From the NCBI GenBank assembly GCA_009746045.1, contig RPFO01000412.1, positions 408,992 to 472,991 of the forward strand: a DNA stretch of 64,000 nt, written 5' to 3'. A program made the position numbers and the translations under genes. Positions 19,446-31,471 of this stretch are shown in pieces. A model generated the notes under the pieces. That model was not told where the DNA came from. It ran no database searches and saw only the letters and a program-made list of their open reading frames with translations. Source of the DNA: Mesostigma viride. Its lineage: Eukaryota > Streptophyta > Mesostigmatophyceae > Mesostigmatales > Mesostigmataceae. Numbering within the stretch: position 1 is the first letter of the stretch; every line of letters begins with the position of its first letter.

Positions 19446-20287
19446 AGCTCCTTAAGCCACGACGTGGGAGCTATCAGATGTAGGTCATCCCCGTGCAGCG
19501 AAGCATACACTGGTAGGCCTTCCCATTGCCCCAGAAACAGACAGGGGTCTACAGGAGAAACCTTCAAGTTGCAATGCTCCTTCAGGAAACGGTTGAGAGT
19601 CTCCCTCCAGATTATTGGACTTGACCTCAGGCCCTCCAGGCCCTTGAGGATTTTAAGGAACTCAGTGTGAATGTCCCTTTTCCATACAGCAGGCACCCTG
19701 ACATAGAAAGGCGTCTTGCCCTCCCACTTTTCCTGTGCCACATCTGCATCCCCCTCCAGAAATGCCCTCTTGAAGTCTACCACCACTGAGCCATAGTCCA
19801 AGCCCTTGTTGAGAAGGCCTAGAAATACACACAGCAGCAGCCTCCAAGTGTCATGCAGCATGCCAGGGGTATACAACTCCTCAGCGGTGCACTCACCAGT
19901 ACCCTTGAACTCATTCAGTACTGGCCTGACGTGTGGTACCTTGACCCCGTCCACCTCCTTCATCTTGATGACAAACTTGAGCTTGAGTAGACGTCGTGCA
20001 GGAGGCAGGTCATTGACAGGTTCCACGCATTTCTTGGAGATCCAGTCCTCCCCAGATTTAATCAGACCCAGTGTGACCTGGGGACACATAATGGGAGAGG
20101 ACATGAGCTTCACCAGGCCTTGGTAGTTTATAGGGCTGTGTCCAGCAAGTGAGTGAGGACCAATGCCCAAACTGCTTGGATGACTAGCAGCTGGCAATAT
20201 GAGGTCATCAACCAAGGGCTCCTGCCCCTGGCACACTTGCACACGCTTAACCGTCCTGGTTACTGCACGTGATAGGTGAGTGGTCCT
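19446..20287 (-). pseudogene. pol: Element D pol, RT core
   Basis: This minus-strand block lies between insertions G and H. It carries the RT palm motifs of this lineage: VVDFKRAFLEG (copia-type D-V-K-x-A-F-L), EGLRSSPIIW (usual GLKQSPRAW) and SLHGDDLHLI, in which HGDD replaces YVDD. Upstream of the RT core is a conserved HSPINY-type segment also seen in C and E. The frame is open within the block and continues at 14457 after the AGCTC duplication. Confidence 0.85.
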
Positions 20288-20813
20288 TGTCTGAGGTTAT
20301 GCCCACCTCTTGCCGTGTATTTATGCTAGGTAGTCTAGCCGTGTGCTATTCCAACTTATCGCATCACATTTTATATAGTGGCGAGTGAGATATTTAGTGC
20401 CGATGGTCCTATTCCGGCACTGAGCGTGCAATATGTGTGGCGATAATTAGAGTGGCCGTACCTATGTCCACGTCATGATGCGCCTGCACCTGTGCGCAGT
20501 ACTTTCTAGAATGTGCACCGTATGCATGCATTCGACACCACTAGTGATGCTGACCTGTCATTTGTGCCAGCCGTTAGATTGTCGCCAAGGGTAGTGCCGA
20601 CCCCATGCCACCGTGCATGATTTTAGGGTTGGCAACTCCACGAACTCTCCCTTTTTTTCCTTGCTAGCAAGTGACGATGTAGCAATTTAGGCTAATGGCT
20701 GCCCGATGGCAAGGGCAATGCCATAGCCGTGCTGCCAATATGCGTTAAATAATTCTAATGAATTACGTCAATTATCATGTTGACCAAGTAACGCATTATA
20801 CATATTTTAAACA
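20288..20813 (+). repeat. Element G 5' LTR
   Basis: 526 bp, TG...CA ends, followed by a primer-binding site. Confidence 0.92.
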
Positions 20814-21772
20814 TGGTATCGGAGCTGATGGTTCATGGTCTTTCAGCCTTTGCCTGGCGAGCATTATTTTCTTCCCACCTCGAGGACGAGGTGTGCTTGC
20901 ATCGCCGGCACTTTCGTTGGAGTTTCGCCTTTGCGCGAGTCTGGCCACGGCCGTTGTAGTCCGCCAAGCCATTTACGAGGACAGCGCAGCTAGCACTTGG
21001 TGCCGCTGGCGTTGCTGCCAGCAGACCTGGATTCGGTGTGTTGCATATATTTGCGTAAAACAGATTCGTGAGCACACCCGCAGCTGCCAGTGTGCATGGT
21101 GTGCAAGCGTTGACGCTGGATGCCTGAAGTCCGTGTTTGGTTCTGGGCGGGGACAGCCAACTTTTTTATTTTTTTGACGACAGCAAATTGTTTGTTCCGG
21201 ATGCTGATTCCGCTGCTGGCACAGTGAGCCGTGAGGCTTCGAGCCCATTTTCGCAGAGTCTACGAGCTGATATCGCCTTGTATGGCAAGCGGCACTGATC
21301 CGCTAGACTTTTATACTCGACTTTTTATGTCGAGCGCCCAGTGCCTGCCCGAGAGCCACGTGCCGTGAGCCTAGTGCCGGGAGAGCCCGTAAGAGCCGCT
21401 GAGCCAGGAGCCGCCGAGCCAAGGAGCCTAGAGCCAAGAGCCAGGGGGTGTATGAGCCGAGCGCCTTTTGTCGAGATTTCGTTGATAATCAGTTCGGATT
21501 TTTTATGACCTGCCGGCCATTGTTTTTTGTCATAGTTGAGCTAGTCCTTTGTTGGCCGTTGACCTGAAAGGACCTTCTCCTTGATGGGGGGTGCCTGATT
21601 CCCCATCTTTCTTGCTGGTACTGAGTTTGAACCTCCTTATCCCCACCATGGTTAGCCGTGTAAGGGGGGTATGCCAGGGTGTTTTGTACCCGGCTATCCT
21701 ACCTAGTTATTGAGGGGGGAGAGGAAGGAGTGTCATGTTTCTTTTGAGCACGCATGAGCTGTGCAAGGGGGG

Positions 21773-22298
21773 TGTCTGAGGTTATGCCCACCTCTTGCCG
21801 TGTATTTATGCTAGGTAGTCTAGCCGTGTGCTATTCCAACTTATCGCATCACATTTTATATAGTGGCGAGTGAGATATTTAGTGCCGATGGTCCTATTCC
21901 GGCACTGAGCGTGCAATATGTGTGGCGATAATTAGAGTGGCCGTACCTATGTCCACGTCATGATGCGCCTGCACCTGTGCGCAGTACTTTCTAGAATGTG
22001 CACCGTATGCATGCATTCGACACCACTAGTGATGCTGACCTGTCATTTGTGCCAGCCGTTAGATTGTCGCCAAGGGTAGTGCCGACCCCATGCCACCGTG
22101 CATGATTTTAGGGTTGGCAACTCCACGAACTCTCCCTTTTTTTCCTTGCTAGCAAGTGACGATGTAGCAATTTAGGCTAATGGCTGCCCGATGGCAAGGG
22201 CAATGCCATAGCCGTGCTGCCAATATGCGTTAAATAATTCTAATGAATTACGTCAATTATCATGTTGACCAAGTAACGCATTATACATATTTTAAACA
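21773..22298 (+). repeat. Element G 3' LTR
   Basis: 526 bp, same as 20288-20813, preceded by a G-rich polypurine tract. Confidence 0.92.
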
Positions 22299-23097
22299 GT
22301 CCTGAAATTAATCAGTGGGACCTGACCAGCCCCTTCCTTAGTCAGGAGAGAGGACGTGATCACTACCCCATCCTGGCATAGGAAATTCTGCCCCAGAAGA
22401 GCAGGTCCCTGATAGCCCTCCAAGACACAAAAAGCAGTGTCCTGTCCAAGGATAGGAATGGATACCTCACCCAGTACCTTCACGTGTACCCCGCCACTGA
22501 AGTCAGACACAAACTGATAGCTGGGTTCAGTCATGCTGTACCCTGCTGCAGCTCTGGTCCCAATGATGGAAACCTGAGAATTAGTGTCTACCTCTAAGGC
22601 AGTGTCCAGCCCCAGATTGCCATGCCACCTGAGCTTGGCTACCTTGGGCTGCTTCTTGGCCCTTTGCAGAGCCCCAATTAATCCAGCCAAACTTGTCCCC
22701 CTGGGCTTGGTTAGAGCCTTGGGCTTGACAGTTGACTCCCCAGCTGTTGACCTTGCAGCCTGTTCAACAGGTACCTCTGCAACCTGGCCAGGGCTGACAG
22801 ATTCCCCTGCAACAGATGTGGTCGTTGCATCAGTGATGTCACTTGGGACCTGAAAATCCTGCAGGTCCTGTGAGCCTTGTGCCTGACTGCCCTCATTCAT
22901 CAGGTTAGGCTTGACATATGACCAACTCAGCCGGTGCACATGCTTTGGTTCGTCCTCTATGCTGACCAAGCATGCGTGGCTAGCTTCATCAACCTGGGTA
23001 ACCACCCCAGGACTCCAGCTACCACGTTTGCCATAAAGGCTAGGTTCCTTCCAAGCTAGGACCTTCTGACCCACTTGTGGCTCCAGCATCTTCCAAC
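22299..23097 (-). pseudogene. pol: Element D pol, integrase C-terminal module and retropepsin-like domain
   Basis: Block between insertions F and G, minus strand. It starts with an integrase C-terminal module resembling GPY/F types (VGQKVLAWKEP...GKRGSW...VHRLSW). A Pro/Ser/Thr linker follows, then a retropepsin-like domain with LEVDTNSQVSI (DTN instead of DTG) and a second motif ALLGQNFL, like the ILG-x-x-FL of proteases. The protease therefore lies after the integrase, the reverse of copia order. Confidence 0.8.
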
Positions 23098-23214
23098 AGT
23101 TACGTTAAATAGTGCCGGAACCTTTTGCCGCCTGAGGCAAATCGGTCCGTAACACTATTTTGCCCGGAATAACCACTTCCGGGCACCCAAGTTAATTCGG
23201 CCGAATTAACTTGC
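23098..23214. repeat. Half foldback palindrome forming the left end of F
   Basis: It matches the left arm and centre of the 207-bp palindrome and stops a few bases into the right arm (GAATTAACTTG), almost the same break point as the half copy near 9505. It adjoins the CCAAC duplication without any gap. Confidence 0.85.
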
Positions 23215-23340
23215 ATAGGGCACGCAGATGTATGAAAAACAGACTCCAACCAACCCCCCTGGCTGGAAGCCACAACCGACCCCTTGGACCTGCCCAAGGG
23301 GTACTGGGTGACCTAGGCGGCCCTGGTGAACAGGACCCTG

Positions 23341-25240
23341 CTAGGCGTCCCCCCTATGGGGCAGGGTTGCCTGCTTGCCATAGGGGTTCATCAAGTGGTA
23401 CAACAGCTGATATTGTTCAGCTGCCTGCTGAGGCACTTTAGTGAGTGCATCAGCAGCGTTGTGTTTGTCCTCCACGTGACGGGTGGACTCCCAGTAGGTG
23501 GACTCCTGTTTCAGGACCACCCAGTCAAGATCAGTGTGGACAGCATAGGGGTTAGCAAGGAAACTGAGGACTGACTGACTGTCAGTGAGCAAGTGTGCCA
23601 CCACCCCAGCATTGCTGCCTGCTTGCATCTGCAACCAAACCAGCACATGATTCAAGTACCTGGCATGAAGCACTGCTGACACCACTGCCCTGCACTCAGC
23701 AGCATTGCTGCTGACAGCCTTGCGTCTATGCAACCGGCTGTACCATGAAATGAGAGACAAGGGTGCATCATCATTCTGCACAAAATACAAGCCTGACTCC
23801 CTTGCCTGCATCTTGGTAATCTGCCTGGACTCCATGGAACTATCCATCATAGCTTGGATGTGAATGGTTTTGTGGAGATCCAAGGAGTGCAAGATAAGGG
23901 GAGGGCCTCCTGGAGAGTTTTGGTGATGGCTTTGTGACCTACTTGCATCAAGACATCATCATCAACTCTGCTAACCACAGCCAGGTGAGGTGCACACGTT
24001 GAGCACAACCACCCCAGCTTGCCTCTAATGGTAGGACAGGCTCCAGGTTTGATTTTTGTTTGCAAAACCTCCAAGCAGCTGTGCATGTAATCATTGGGAG
24101 AGTAGAGTGCACACACCCACTGGTTTTGATGCTGCTGGAGTTGTAACATTGTGCCACAAAATTTTATGGCAGTGGTGCCCAGCTCTACTTGCTTGCCAAT
24201 CTCAAAATGCTGTGACACTTGTTGAATAAAATCATCCACAGCACGCCTTGGCCCAGCAATCAGCTGATCATCCCCATGCCACACAAAGGTGAGAATGCCA
24301 TGAGGGTGTGGGACCACAAAGAAGCAAGGGTCTATGTCATCATATCTAGCCCCTAACTTTTCAAACACAGCCTGAGCTGACATCCTGAAAATGCGAGGAG
24401 CTGATTGCAGCCCTTCAACACCTATGTTAGCTTTCAGGTACTGCTGAGGGATGTGTTTTGCCCAAACTCTGGGAGTGGAGACTACGTACACCTGACCATG
24501 CCACACTTGTTGTGCTATCTCAGGTGAGCCTTTCAGGAAAGCCCTTTTAATGTCTGTAGCCTTACAGATATAGTCATCCCCATCATTGAGATGACCCACA
24601 AAGACAGACAGCAAGATTTTTAGGGATGTTTGCTGAATGCCTGGCGTGTACAACTCTGCCTCTGTCAGATCAGTGGTGCCCTTGAACTCTGTCACACAAG
24701 GTCTAGCATGAAAGATGACTGACCCATCTGCTGCTGGCTTATGTTTACACACAAACTTCAGGCGCAAGTGCTTGCACCCTGCAGGCTTTTTGTCAATAGG
24801 TGTGACAGGGGAGTATGAGAAGGACTAAGAGGATCTGGCACTACCCATTCTTCCCTGGCCTTGTTAAAGGCCTCCACCCATTTTAGGAATCCTATGTGTG
24901 TGCGACAGTCTTGCTCTATCTGTTCATAAGAAAGAGGAGACATTTTAGCCACATCATGCTTGCCCAATCCAAATGAGTTGGGATGAAGTTTTTGGTTGTG
25001 AACCAGGTCTGCCACACAGGGTTCTTGCCCTGGGGCATACTTGGGTGTAGCAAATTTTACAGAAGCAATGTTGGTGTTAAGAAGTTTTTCAAGAGAAATT
25101 TTGAAATGATTCAGATCAACACCACCCATGTCCTGGATGGATAGTCTATCACTGGATATGAGGACACCAGGGTAACAGAGAAAAGGATCCCCCAATAAAG
25201 CATTCCCTTTATAACCTTCCAAGACCTGAAAAGGAGTGGG
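23341..25240 (-). pseudogene. pol: Element F pol, protease end, RT and RNase H
   Basis: Three overlapping minus-strand frames (25222-24758, 24767-23847, 23892-23341) together read as protease C-terminus (GNALLGDPFL), RT with TDIKRAFLKG, EGLQSAPRIF and VWHGDDQLIAG (HGDD for YVDD), and RNase H with MMDSSME, AAECRAV and LTDSQS. At least two frameshifts (near 24790 and 23890) break it. F is the most divergent of the four pol copies here. Confidence 0.8.
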
Positions 25241-27082
25241 GATACCAGTATAGTCAACATGACCTGACCTAATACCTTGAGGGATGACTGCCCTGAGAAA
25301 TCAGCCACATGGTGCCAGGGTGAAGGTTCCAAAGGCAAATGGGGCACAGCCAGGGCACTGATAATGCTGACCTGGGCTTGTGTGTCCACTGCAACCATAA
25401 ATGGGCTATTGTCATTCTGCCCAACCTTCCCCACCTTAGCTGATCCTGCAGCAGTTTGAGCTTTGGCTCTATGAGCTGCTTGTAAAATGCGAACAGCGTC
25501 TGCTAGGCTGCGTTTGGAAGGTGCAGCTAGTGGCTGAGCTATGTTCACACTTGTAGAGGTGATAGGTTGCTGATCACCTGTTTTGCCAATGTGACCCTCT
25601 GCTGCAGGGGGCCAATCCTGCAGTGACTGCCTGCAATCATCAAGGGTGACCTGGGTGTCACAGTGGGTGTGGCTCTCACACTCACCAGTGGGTGTTCCAA
25701 ACAACCACTCACTGGGCAACGCTGGGATGCCAGGCAACTGTACAGGGCTGTCGGCCAACAGCTCTTCCTCCTCTGCCACGTCTGACACAGTTGGAAAATA
25801 CAATTTCATCCTGTGAGGTGAACACCTGTGAATTTTTCCCGTGTCATTGTGTTTAACTAACACTGTCCTGCCAGTGGTGTTAAACTTTAGGATGGTGGCT
25901 GGCCCATGCCAGGTACCCACCTTGCCTAGTCCCGACTCCTTGTAGAATAGGACCTGATCCCCTTCTCTGAAGGTGGGACGTGGATGCTTTGCATCCTTGA
26001 CAGCTAACCTGCTAGCTGTCTGTGCTCGCTGTGCGTTGTAGAGGGCTAGTACCTCAGGTGGATAAATGCCTGCATGCAATCCATCTGGTGTAATGACCAC
26101 CCCTTGTGGGGTTTTCATGAGTGGCCTCCTGTTGAGGACTTGGCACAACCTGGTGGACCACAGAGCTCTGTCAGCATAGGACCCACTGTCAGCCAGCAGA
26201 TTGCCATCTTCTTTGGCTACAAGGGTTTTAATGGACCTGATGGCCCTTTCAATAATGCCTTGCCTCTCATGATCTTCTAGCCCAGCCAGATCAATAGCCT
26301 CACACCCTGGTTCATTGGCAAGACATGTGAACTGCTGATCCAGTAACAATGCCTCCACAGGGTAGTACCTGGCCTGAGCAATCAAGAGAGCCCTGAGCAA
26401 CTGTGTCTTGTCCATTCCAGGTAATGGTTCAATGGTTGTGTACCTTGACCATGCATCTTTAAGTGCCAAGTAAGATTGTCCTTTGATATGAAAGACATCT
26501 CCTACCACCCTGCCCTTGCTCTTAGGTGGGGTAGCTACATGCCACTTAGGGGGTTTGGGTGCATTGAACTGACAATGCTGGCAGTGGGATCTGACCACCT
26601 GGCATGCACGTCTGAGTGCTGCCCCCCCTATTGCTGCTGCCACCACCTCTGCACTCACTTCATGCCCATAAAGGAAATGCAACTGCAAAGCAAGCTCCTG
26701 AAAACTGATCTGAGCATCCTCTGCTGGGGACACTCTGCACACCTTGGGAACCATAGATGTGAAGGTTGGTTTAGAGACATAATCTTCTGAAACCAGCTGT
26801 AGCACCTTTCCAGAACTGCTCACTGCTCTGACAGTGGGGCATGCAGAAGAAGAAGGTGAAGCAGGCACACTCAAGCCAGCATGAGAGGGAGACTCACACT
26901 TCTTGCCGTAAGGAGGCCGCTTGCAGTCCTTGGGGTCACCGTGGGGCGGCCCGTGGCACTTGTGGCACAGGACGTCCAAATGCCCCAGCTCGTCCACGTT
27001 CTTGCGGCAGGTGGGCCGCAGGTGGTACTTCATGCCACAGCGGGTGCACCGCTGAGAAGACTTGTCCTCCTTGTCCTGCTTC

Positions 27083-27159
<77 letters not shown>

Positions 27160-27560
27160 ACTGTTGTTGTTGTTGTTGCTGGAGCTGCCCCCCTTGGAGG
27201 GAGACTGCCCCTTACCCTTGCCCTTGCCCCAGCCCCTGCCCTTGCCCTTGCCCTTGCCCTTGCCCTTGCCCTTGCCCTTGCCCTTAAACATTTGTCCCAG
27301 CAGGGACTTGACTTCTGCCATAGTGACAGGTCTCTTGCTCCTGTCTTCCCTCTCCCTATCCTCCTCCTCCCTCTCTTCCCCCCTGACCCTCTTTACAGAG
27401 GTGCCCATGGCCCCCTGGCTAAGGGGAGCCAAGGCCAGCTTGATATAATCCAATGCCTCCTTCATGTCCTCCCAGTACTTTGCCATTCCTGTGGCAAGCA
27501 TAGCGTAGGTGTTTTTGTCAAGTTTGAGTTTCTCAAGGAAGAACGCAGCAAGAACTTGTG
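25240..27560 (-). pseudogene. gag-pol: Element F Gag C-terminus, integrase and protease start
   Basis: A 796-codon minus-strand frame fuses Gag and Pol without a stop. It shows a Gly/Lys repeat tract, a poly-Asn tract coded by a GTT/AAC microsatellite, two zinc knuckles (CTRCGMKYHLRPTC and CHKCHGPPHGDPKDC), an integrase zinc domain (H-x4-H...C-x2-C), a DDE core ending RQGIIERAI, a GPY/F-like C-terminal module, and a protease start VAVDTQAQVSI (DTQ). The frame is lost near 25240 within the protease and near 27560 within Gag. Confidence 0.82.
27085..27295. repeat. (GTT)n and (CTTGCC)n microsatellites inside F gag
   Basis: About 30 GTT units (27085-27176, one ACT variant) code for poly-Asn on the minus strand, and a run of CTTGCC/CTTGCCC units (27210-27290) codes for alternating Gly-Lys. 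Plus-strand frames across them (poly-Leu, poly-Val, poly-Cys) are not genes. Confidence 0.9.
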
Positions 27561-29832
27561 ATCTAGCTGCTGGACATCAGGACGTGCTTTGATGGCTAGC
27601 TCATATTTCTTTGTCTCAGCCACATAGTCCACTGATGTGACCCTGTATTCCTCTACCCACCTGAATGCCCCATATATGTCCACAGATGAGGGGGTGGAGA
27701 GGAGGTCAGTTAGCTCCTTCATGAAAGCCTCCCAAACTGCCCTAGCCTGCGTGTCCTGCCACTTGGGATACCTACGCTGGAAGACAAGAATGAGATTCTG
27801 AATCTGAGAAGAGGACTGATGGTAGAAATCCCCCTGCATGAGAGATCCAAACCAATTCTTGACATTCAGTTCCTCCCTAGCCAGCTGCAGAGAGAGAAGT
27901 GCATGATTCCCCTGCTCCCTAGTATACCCCTCAGGCAGCCCCCTGACATTAATCCTATCCACAGGACGGTTTTCATTGTAAGTGGGCAACCTAGAGGGGG
28001 ATGCAGGGGGAGAGGGAGAAGATGGTGTTGCTGCTGCAGCATTCACAGGAGAGACCTGCTGAGAGGGAAGTGCTACTTGAGTGAGCTGAGCAGGATGGGC
28101 AAACATGGGCTGTGTAGGAGGGTTAGACAACATAGGGGTGGGCTGGTTGGGGGTGTGAGTGTGTGTCACTTCCCGCCTCCTGCTGCGGGCCTCCTCCCAA
28201 TCATGGAAGGTGGGAGAGAGGGACACTTCATCGTCAGTAGGGTTAGTAAGATTGTGATGCAACCAGGTAGGCAGAGTTAGCCACCTACCCGCCCCTCTCA
28301 GGATGGCGTTGTGTAGGAGCTCCAGCAAACGCACCAGACGCACCCTGCTGCCCTGCACCCTCCTCCCTGAGAGGAGAGCCTGCAGGGCAGGCAGCAGGTC
28401 GTCGCACACCCTACGTGTGCCCTCTTGGAGGTTGGGCAGGCCCAGGATGTGCGTGATGATTGCACACACCAGGCTGCCCGCCTCCGCGACGTGCATCTGC
28501 TGGCTCCTGTCGGCCAGCCCACGGAAGGAGGCTGTGGCTGTCTGTATGGCACGCCACACGGCCTCATCACCAGGGTGATGAAGTCGCGACCTTGCAGGTC
28601 GCCCTCCAGCAGTGCTGGTTGCTGCCCAGCTGCGGTGGGACCCTGAGGCCCCTCCGGCCCTGCCAGGGCCTTGTCCTTGTTGCGGCTAGAGGGGGCCTGC
28701 CCCCCAGAGCCGCTGGAGGTGCCCGTGACACCCTCCATGGGGGCTGCATCCCCCGCCAGCGCCGGAGGCGCCGGCGTCGCTGCCGGGGTCCCTGCGACCC
28801 CGGGCGCTTGTGTCGCCGCCGGGGTCCCTGCGACCCCGGTGGCCTCCTCAGCCACCTGGCCCCCCACGCGGGGCGGGGGAGCCTGCGGCTGAGGTTGGAC
28901 CCTCTGACCTGCCAGAGGGTCCTGGGTGGCTTCACCACCCATGGGCGTGTTGGGGGCGTCTGCCGCCCCGCGCCCCGTCGCAGGCGGCATCGCAGCCGCC
29001 TCACGCCTATCCGGGCCCCAGCCAACTGGCGTGACTTGGGGCCACGCTGGCAACGGAGTCAGCGCGATCTCTGGTCTGGAGACCACGCGCAGCGCCTCTC
29101 TCTGGCGCTGCCTGGACGCCCACTGATCAACAGTGCCGGGGTTGTGCCTCGGCCGATTGGCGAAACAGTACAGCCAAACCGCCACCTGAACCAGTGGGAG
29201 CTGCATCCTAAGACGCCCCTCGATCAGCGAGTGCACCCGATGAACCTCTATCGCGTGTATCTCCTCATCTGGAAGCAACTGAAAACGTTGAGCATGATCC
29301 GGCCGTTCACCGCAATGAACGCCGGGATGTCGTCCTCCCCAAGGGGGAGAAAATGGGGTGGGCGCCCGAACATGACCGGGGGCGGAACATGTTCCCCATA
29401 CCGGTCAATGTCCATGGTGGCCATCTGTCGGCCCACGGAAAGGTTGCCAGACGTCGCAGGTGTCTGCGACGAAAGCTCAAGCGAAGGCCGAGGCCTCGCA
29501 GGCGGCACCTCGCCATCCTCCTCGGAGGAATCACTCCGCTCACGACCCCCGTCACCTGCGACGGGGGAACGTCGTGCCCGGGGGACCTGCCCCCCAGGTG
29601 CCATGGCGGACGAACTGCCAGTGGCAAACGGCCGCCCGCTCGCCATCCCCCGGGCGCCGGGCCCCACCTGCGGGCCCCGACGCCTGGGTTGGTCAGCGAC
29701 CACCGTGCGGAAGGGGACGTTGGGCGTCACCCTCGCATCGGTGGTGGAGGGCGTGCCCTCCGGCGAAAGGCGGGGTGAGGTGCGCCTGGCAGGCGCCTTC
29801 CCCTTGTTGTTGTTGCCGTTGTTGGAAGCCAT
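27560..29832 (-). pseudogene. gag: Element F extra ORF and Gag N-terminal part, frameshifted
   Basis: It starts at ATG 29832 (MASNNGNNNKGKAP). Pieces 29832-29248, 29278-28560 and 28559-27560 read on with frameshifts near 29270 and 28565. The product has a disordered Pro/Arg/Ser start, a helical stretch (EIHAIEVHRVHSLIEG), a long Pro/Ala/Gly linker with two copies of GVAGTPAAT, another helical domain and a capsid-like region. It seems to combine what D and E encode as separate extra ORF and Gag. The antisense plus-strand frame 28460-29923 is a shadow. Confidence 0.65.
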
Positions 29833-29880
29833 ATCTTTTTTTTTTTGCTTAAAAAAAAAAATATCGAACTTTTCAGTCCA

Positions 29881-30337
29881 AGTTGGATGGAGACTAGGGA
29901 CGACGAACAACTGCGAAAGCTGAGAGCGAATGATGATTGTATTACAATAATACAATGAGAGAGAGCGATGAAAGCTGAGGGCTCAGAATGGAACTGGGCA
30001 GACTCGGGTGCTGTGGCACTCCCCAGTGCTACGCCTATATGCCTATGGCGGTGCTACCTGCAGCACACGACCAGTGGACAAGTGTACACTGCAATGCCAT
30101 GCGACCACGTCACTAGCAACCAGCTAAGACTCGGCCCGTCAGGCCCGGCTACACCGGACCTGGCGGGTCGAGCTAGCACCTAGGAACAGTCTGGCACTAA
30201 CCGCACATCGGTCCACATGACACCTCAGGACCGTACACCCTGCCGTACTGTACTGAGGTGTCCCGCTCAGCCGCGGTAGGCAATACGCGGCGCGCAGGCC
30301 GGAAATCCGTGTGTCAGCCTAAGCATCTCATCTAACT
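29881..30337 (-). repeat. Element F 5' LTR
   Basis: Read on the minus strand it starts AGTTAGATGAG at the CCAAC duplication and, by my reading, ends CATCCAACT, giving 9-bp inverted ends with one mismatch. TGGACTGAAAAG follows. No second copy is present, so the inner boundary is inferred from the AACT end and the following ORF. Confidence 0.55.
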
Positions 30338-31471
30338 CCAACCCCGGTCCTTCTCCCTCAGCTTGGCAAAGGTGACATGTGCAGCATGTTTCCAGCCCTC
30401 CAGCACATGTGGTGGGCACAGGCCATGATATAGACCCATTGGGCTGACAGCAACTCCATCATAGTAGAAGTTAACCCTGCTGTTCAGCTGCTGCTCCACG
30501 TTCCTCAGCCATGCACTCCTGACAAGTGCAGGTGCAGATAAGGGTACCCAGTCTTCAGAGATAATCAATTTCTTGACCTCCTGGATTGCCCTCTCTATAG
30601 CACCCTGCTGCCCATGAGCCTCCCTAGGTGTAACCAGCAACTCAGGAAGGGTGGGATCACCCTTGAGATGCTGAAACTGCATGTCCACCTGGATCCTTGT
30701 GGTAGGAAACTTGGCTCTTACATTCTGCAGGGCAGCCAGCAAGTACCTGTTCTTCATAGAAGGTAAATGCTCCAGCACCTTGTATTTTGTGTACCTGTCC
30801 ACGCACACCAACAGTTGCATGCCCCTGATGTGTTGGATATCACACTGCAGATCACCAATGCTCTGAGGTATAGCTTTGGCATGTGATTTCCTGGGCTTGT
30901 TGGAGGACAACTGGCACTTACACCGTGAGGCAGCTTGCTGACACGCCTTAAGAAGGGGTGCCCTGCCCATACGGAAGGCAAAGTTGTTTGACAGAGAAGT
31001 GGCATGCCCAAACATGTTGTGGATTCGGGCACCCAACTCCTGGTACACAGAGGAAGCAGTCCCTGGCACAGTCAGGACTGTGCTGTCAGGTTGTCCAGCA
31101 TCACCATGCTGTCTTCCATCCTGTTCTGACTCAGAGTCTGAGTCACCCTGCTCATGCCCAACACCTGGACCGCCAGCAGGGACCACATGCATACCACCAG
31201 AGGCCTTCACACCCCTCTGTGGTTGTACATTGGTTTCTCTCAAAATGAGAGGTCCACCCTCGTGCCCAGCACAAGGATGCATGGGGTCAGACATTCTTAC
31301 AGCTGCACCAGCTGTCAAGGACGTCTTCATAGGAACCTGTACCTCTCCAGGTGACCTGGGGCCACCATGAACCTGGAGATCACCCTCTTGTTGCCCAGAT
31401 ATAAAATCTGCATTGGAGCACCTGGCCTCCCCCTTGGGTGAATTAAGGTGTGTAGGGGTTGCCTCAGACAG
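30338..31471 (-). CDS. pol: Element D pol N-terminus and integrase core (before insertion F)
   Basis: After the Gag stop (31474-31472) the same frame stays open to the F insertion; the first in-frame ATG is at 31330. It encodes an acidic linker, an integrase zinc domain (HNMFGH...CKC) and a DDE core with LQCDIQHI, IQVDMQFQ and QGAIERAIQEVK. Because pol continues in Gag's own frame, expression would need readthrough of a TGA. The block ends REKDRGW and continues at 23097. Confidence 0.82.

Larger units (their letters stand above)
20288..22298 (+). mobile_element. Element G, 2.0-kb non-coding LTR element
   Basis: LTRs of 526 bp (20288-20813 and 21773-22298) start TGTCTGAGG and end TTTAAACA, and are identical as far as I can compare. 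The target duplication is GTCCT (20283-20287 and 22299-22303). The primer site TGGTATCGGAG is at 20814-20824 and the polypurine run CAAGGGGGG ends at 21772. The 959-bp interior has no credible protein. It contains GAGCC-rich imperfect repeats (21348-21445). This is a TRIM-like element that uses borrowed enzymes, probably from the copia family that also serves H. Confidence 0.92.
23098..30337 (-). mobile_element. Element F, decayed AGTT-type retrotransposon with a foldback half at its 3' end
   Basis: Flanked by CCAAC (23093-23097 and 30338-30342) inside D's integrase. The right end is a 457-bp 5' LTR (29881-30337). The coding region runs on the minus strand as a gag-integrase-protease-RT-RNase H order with at least five frameshifts. 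The left end (23098 to about 23214) is not an LTR but a half copy of the foldback palindrome from arrays 1 and 2, starting AGTTACG right at the duplication. F is thus a chimera that either transposed in this form or was altered at one end after insertion. Confidence 0.82.

Noticed and set aside
27062..27448. Poly-Leu, poly-Val and poly-Cys plus-strand frames
   Set aside because: Antisense of the poly-Asn and Gly-Lys tracts in element F Gag.
28460..29923. 487-codon plus-strand frame
   Set aside because: Antisense shadow of the GC-rich F gag region, which has homologous layout on the minus strand.
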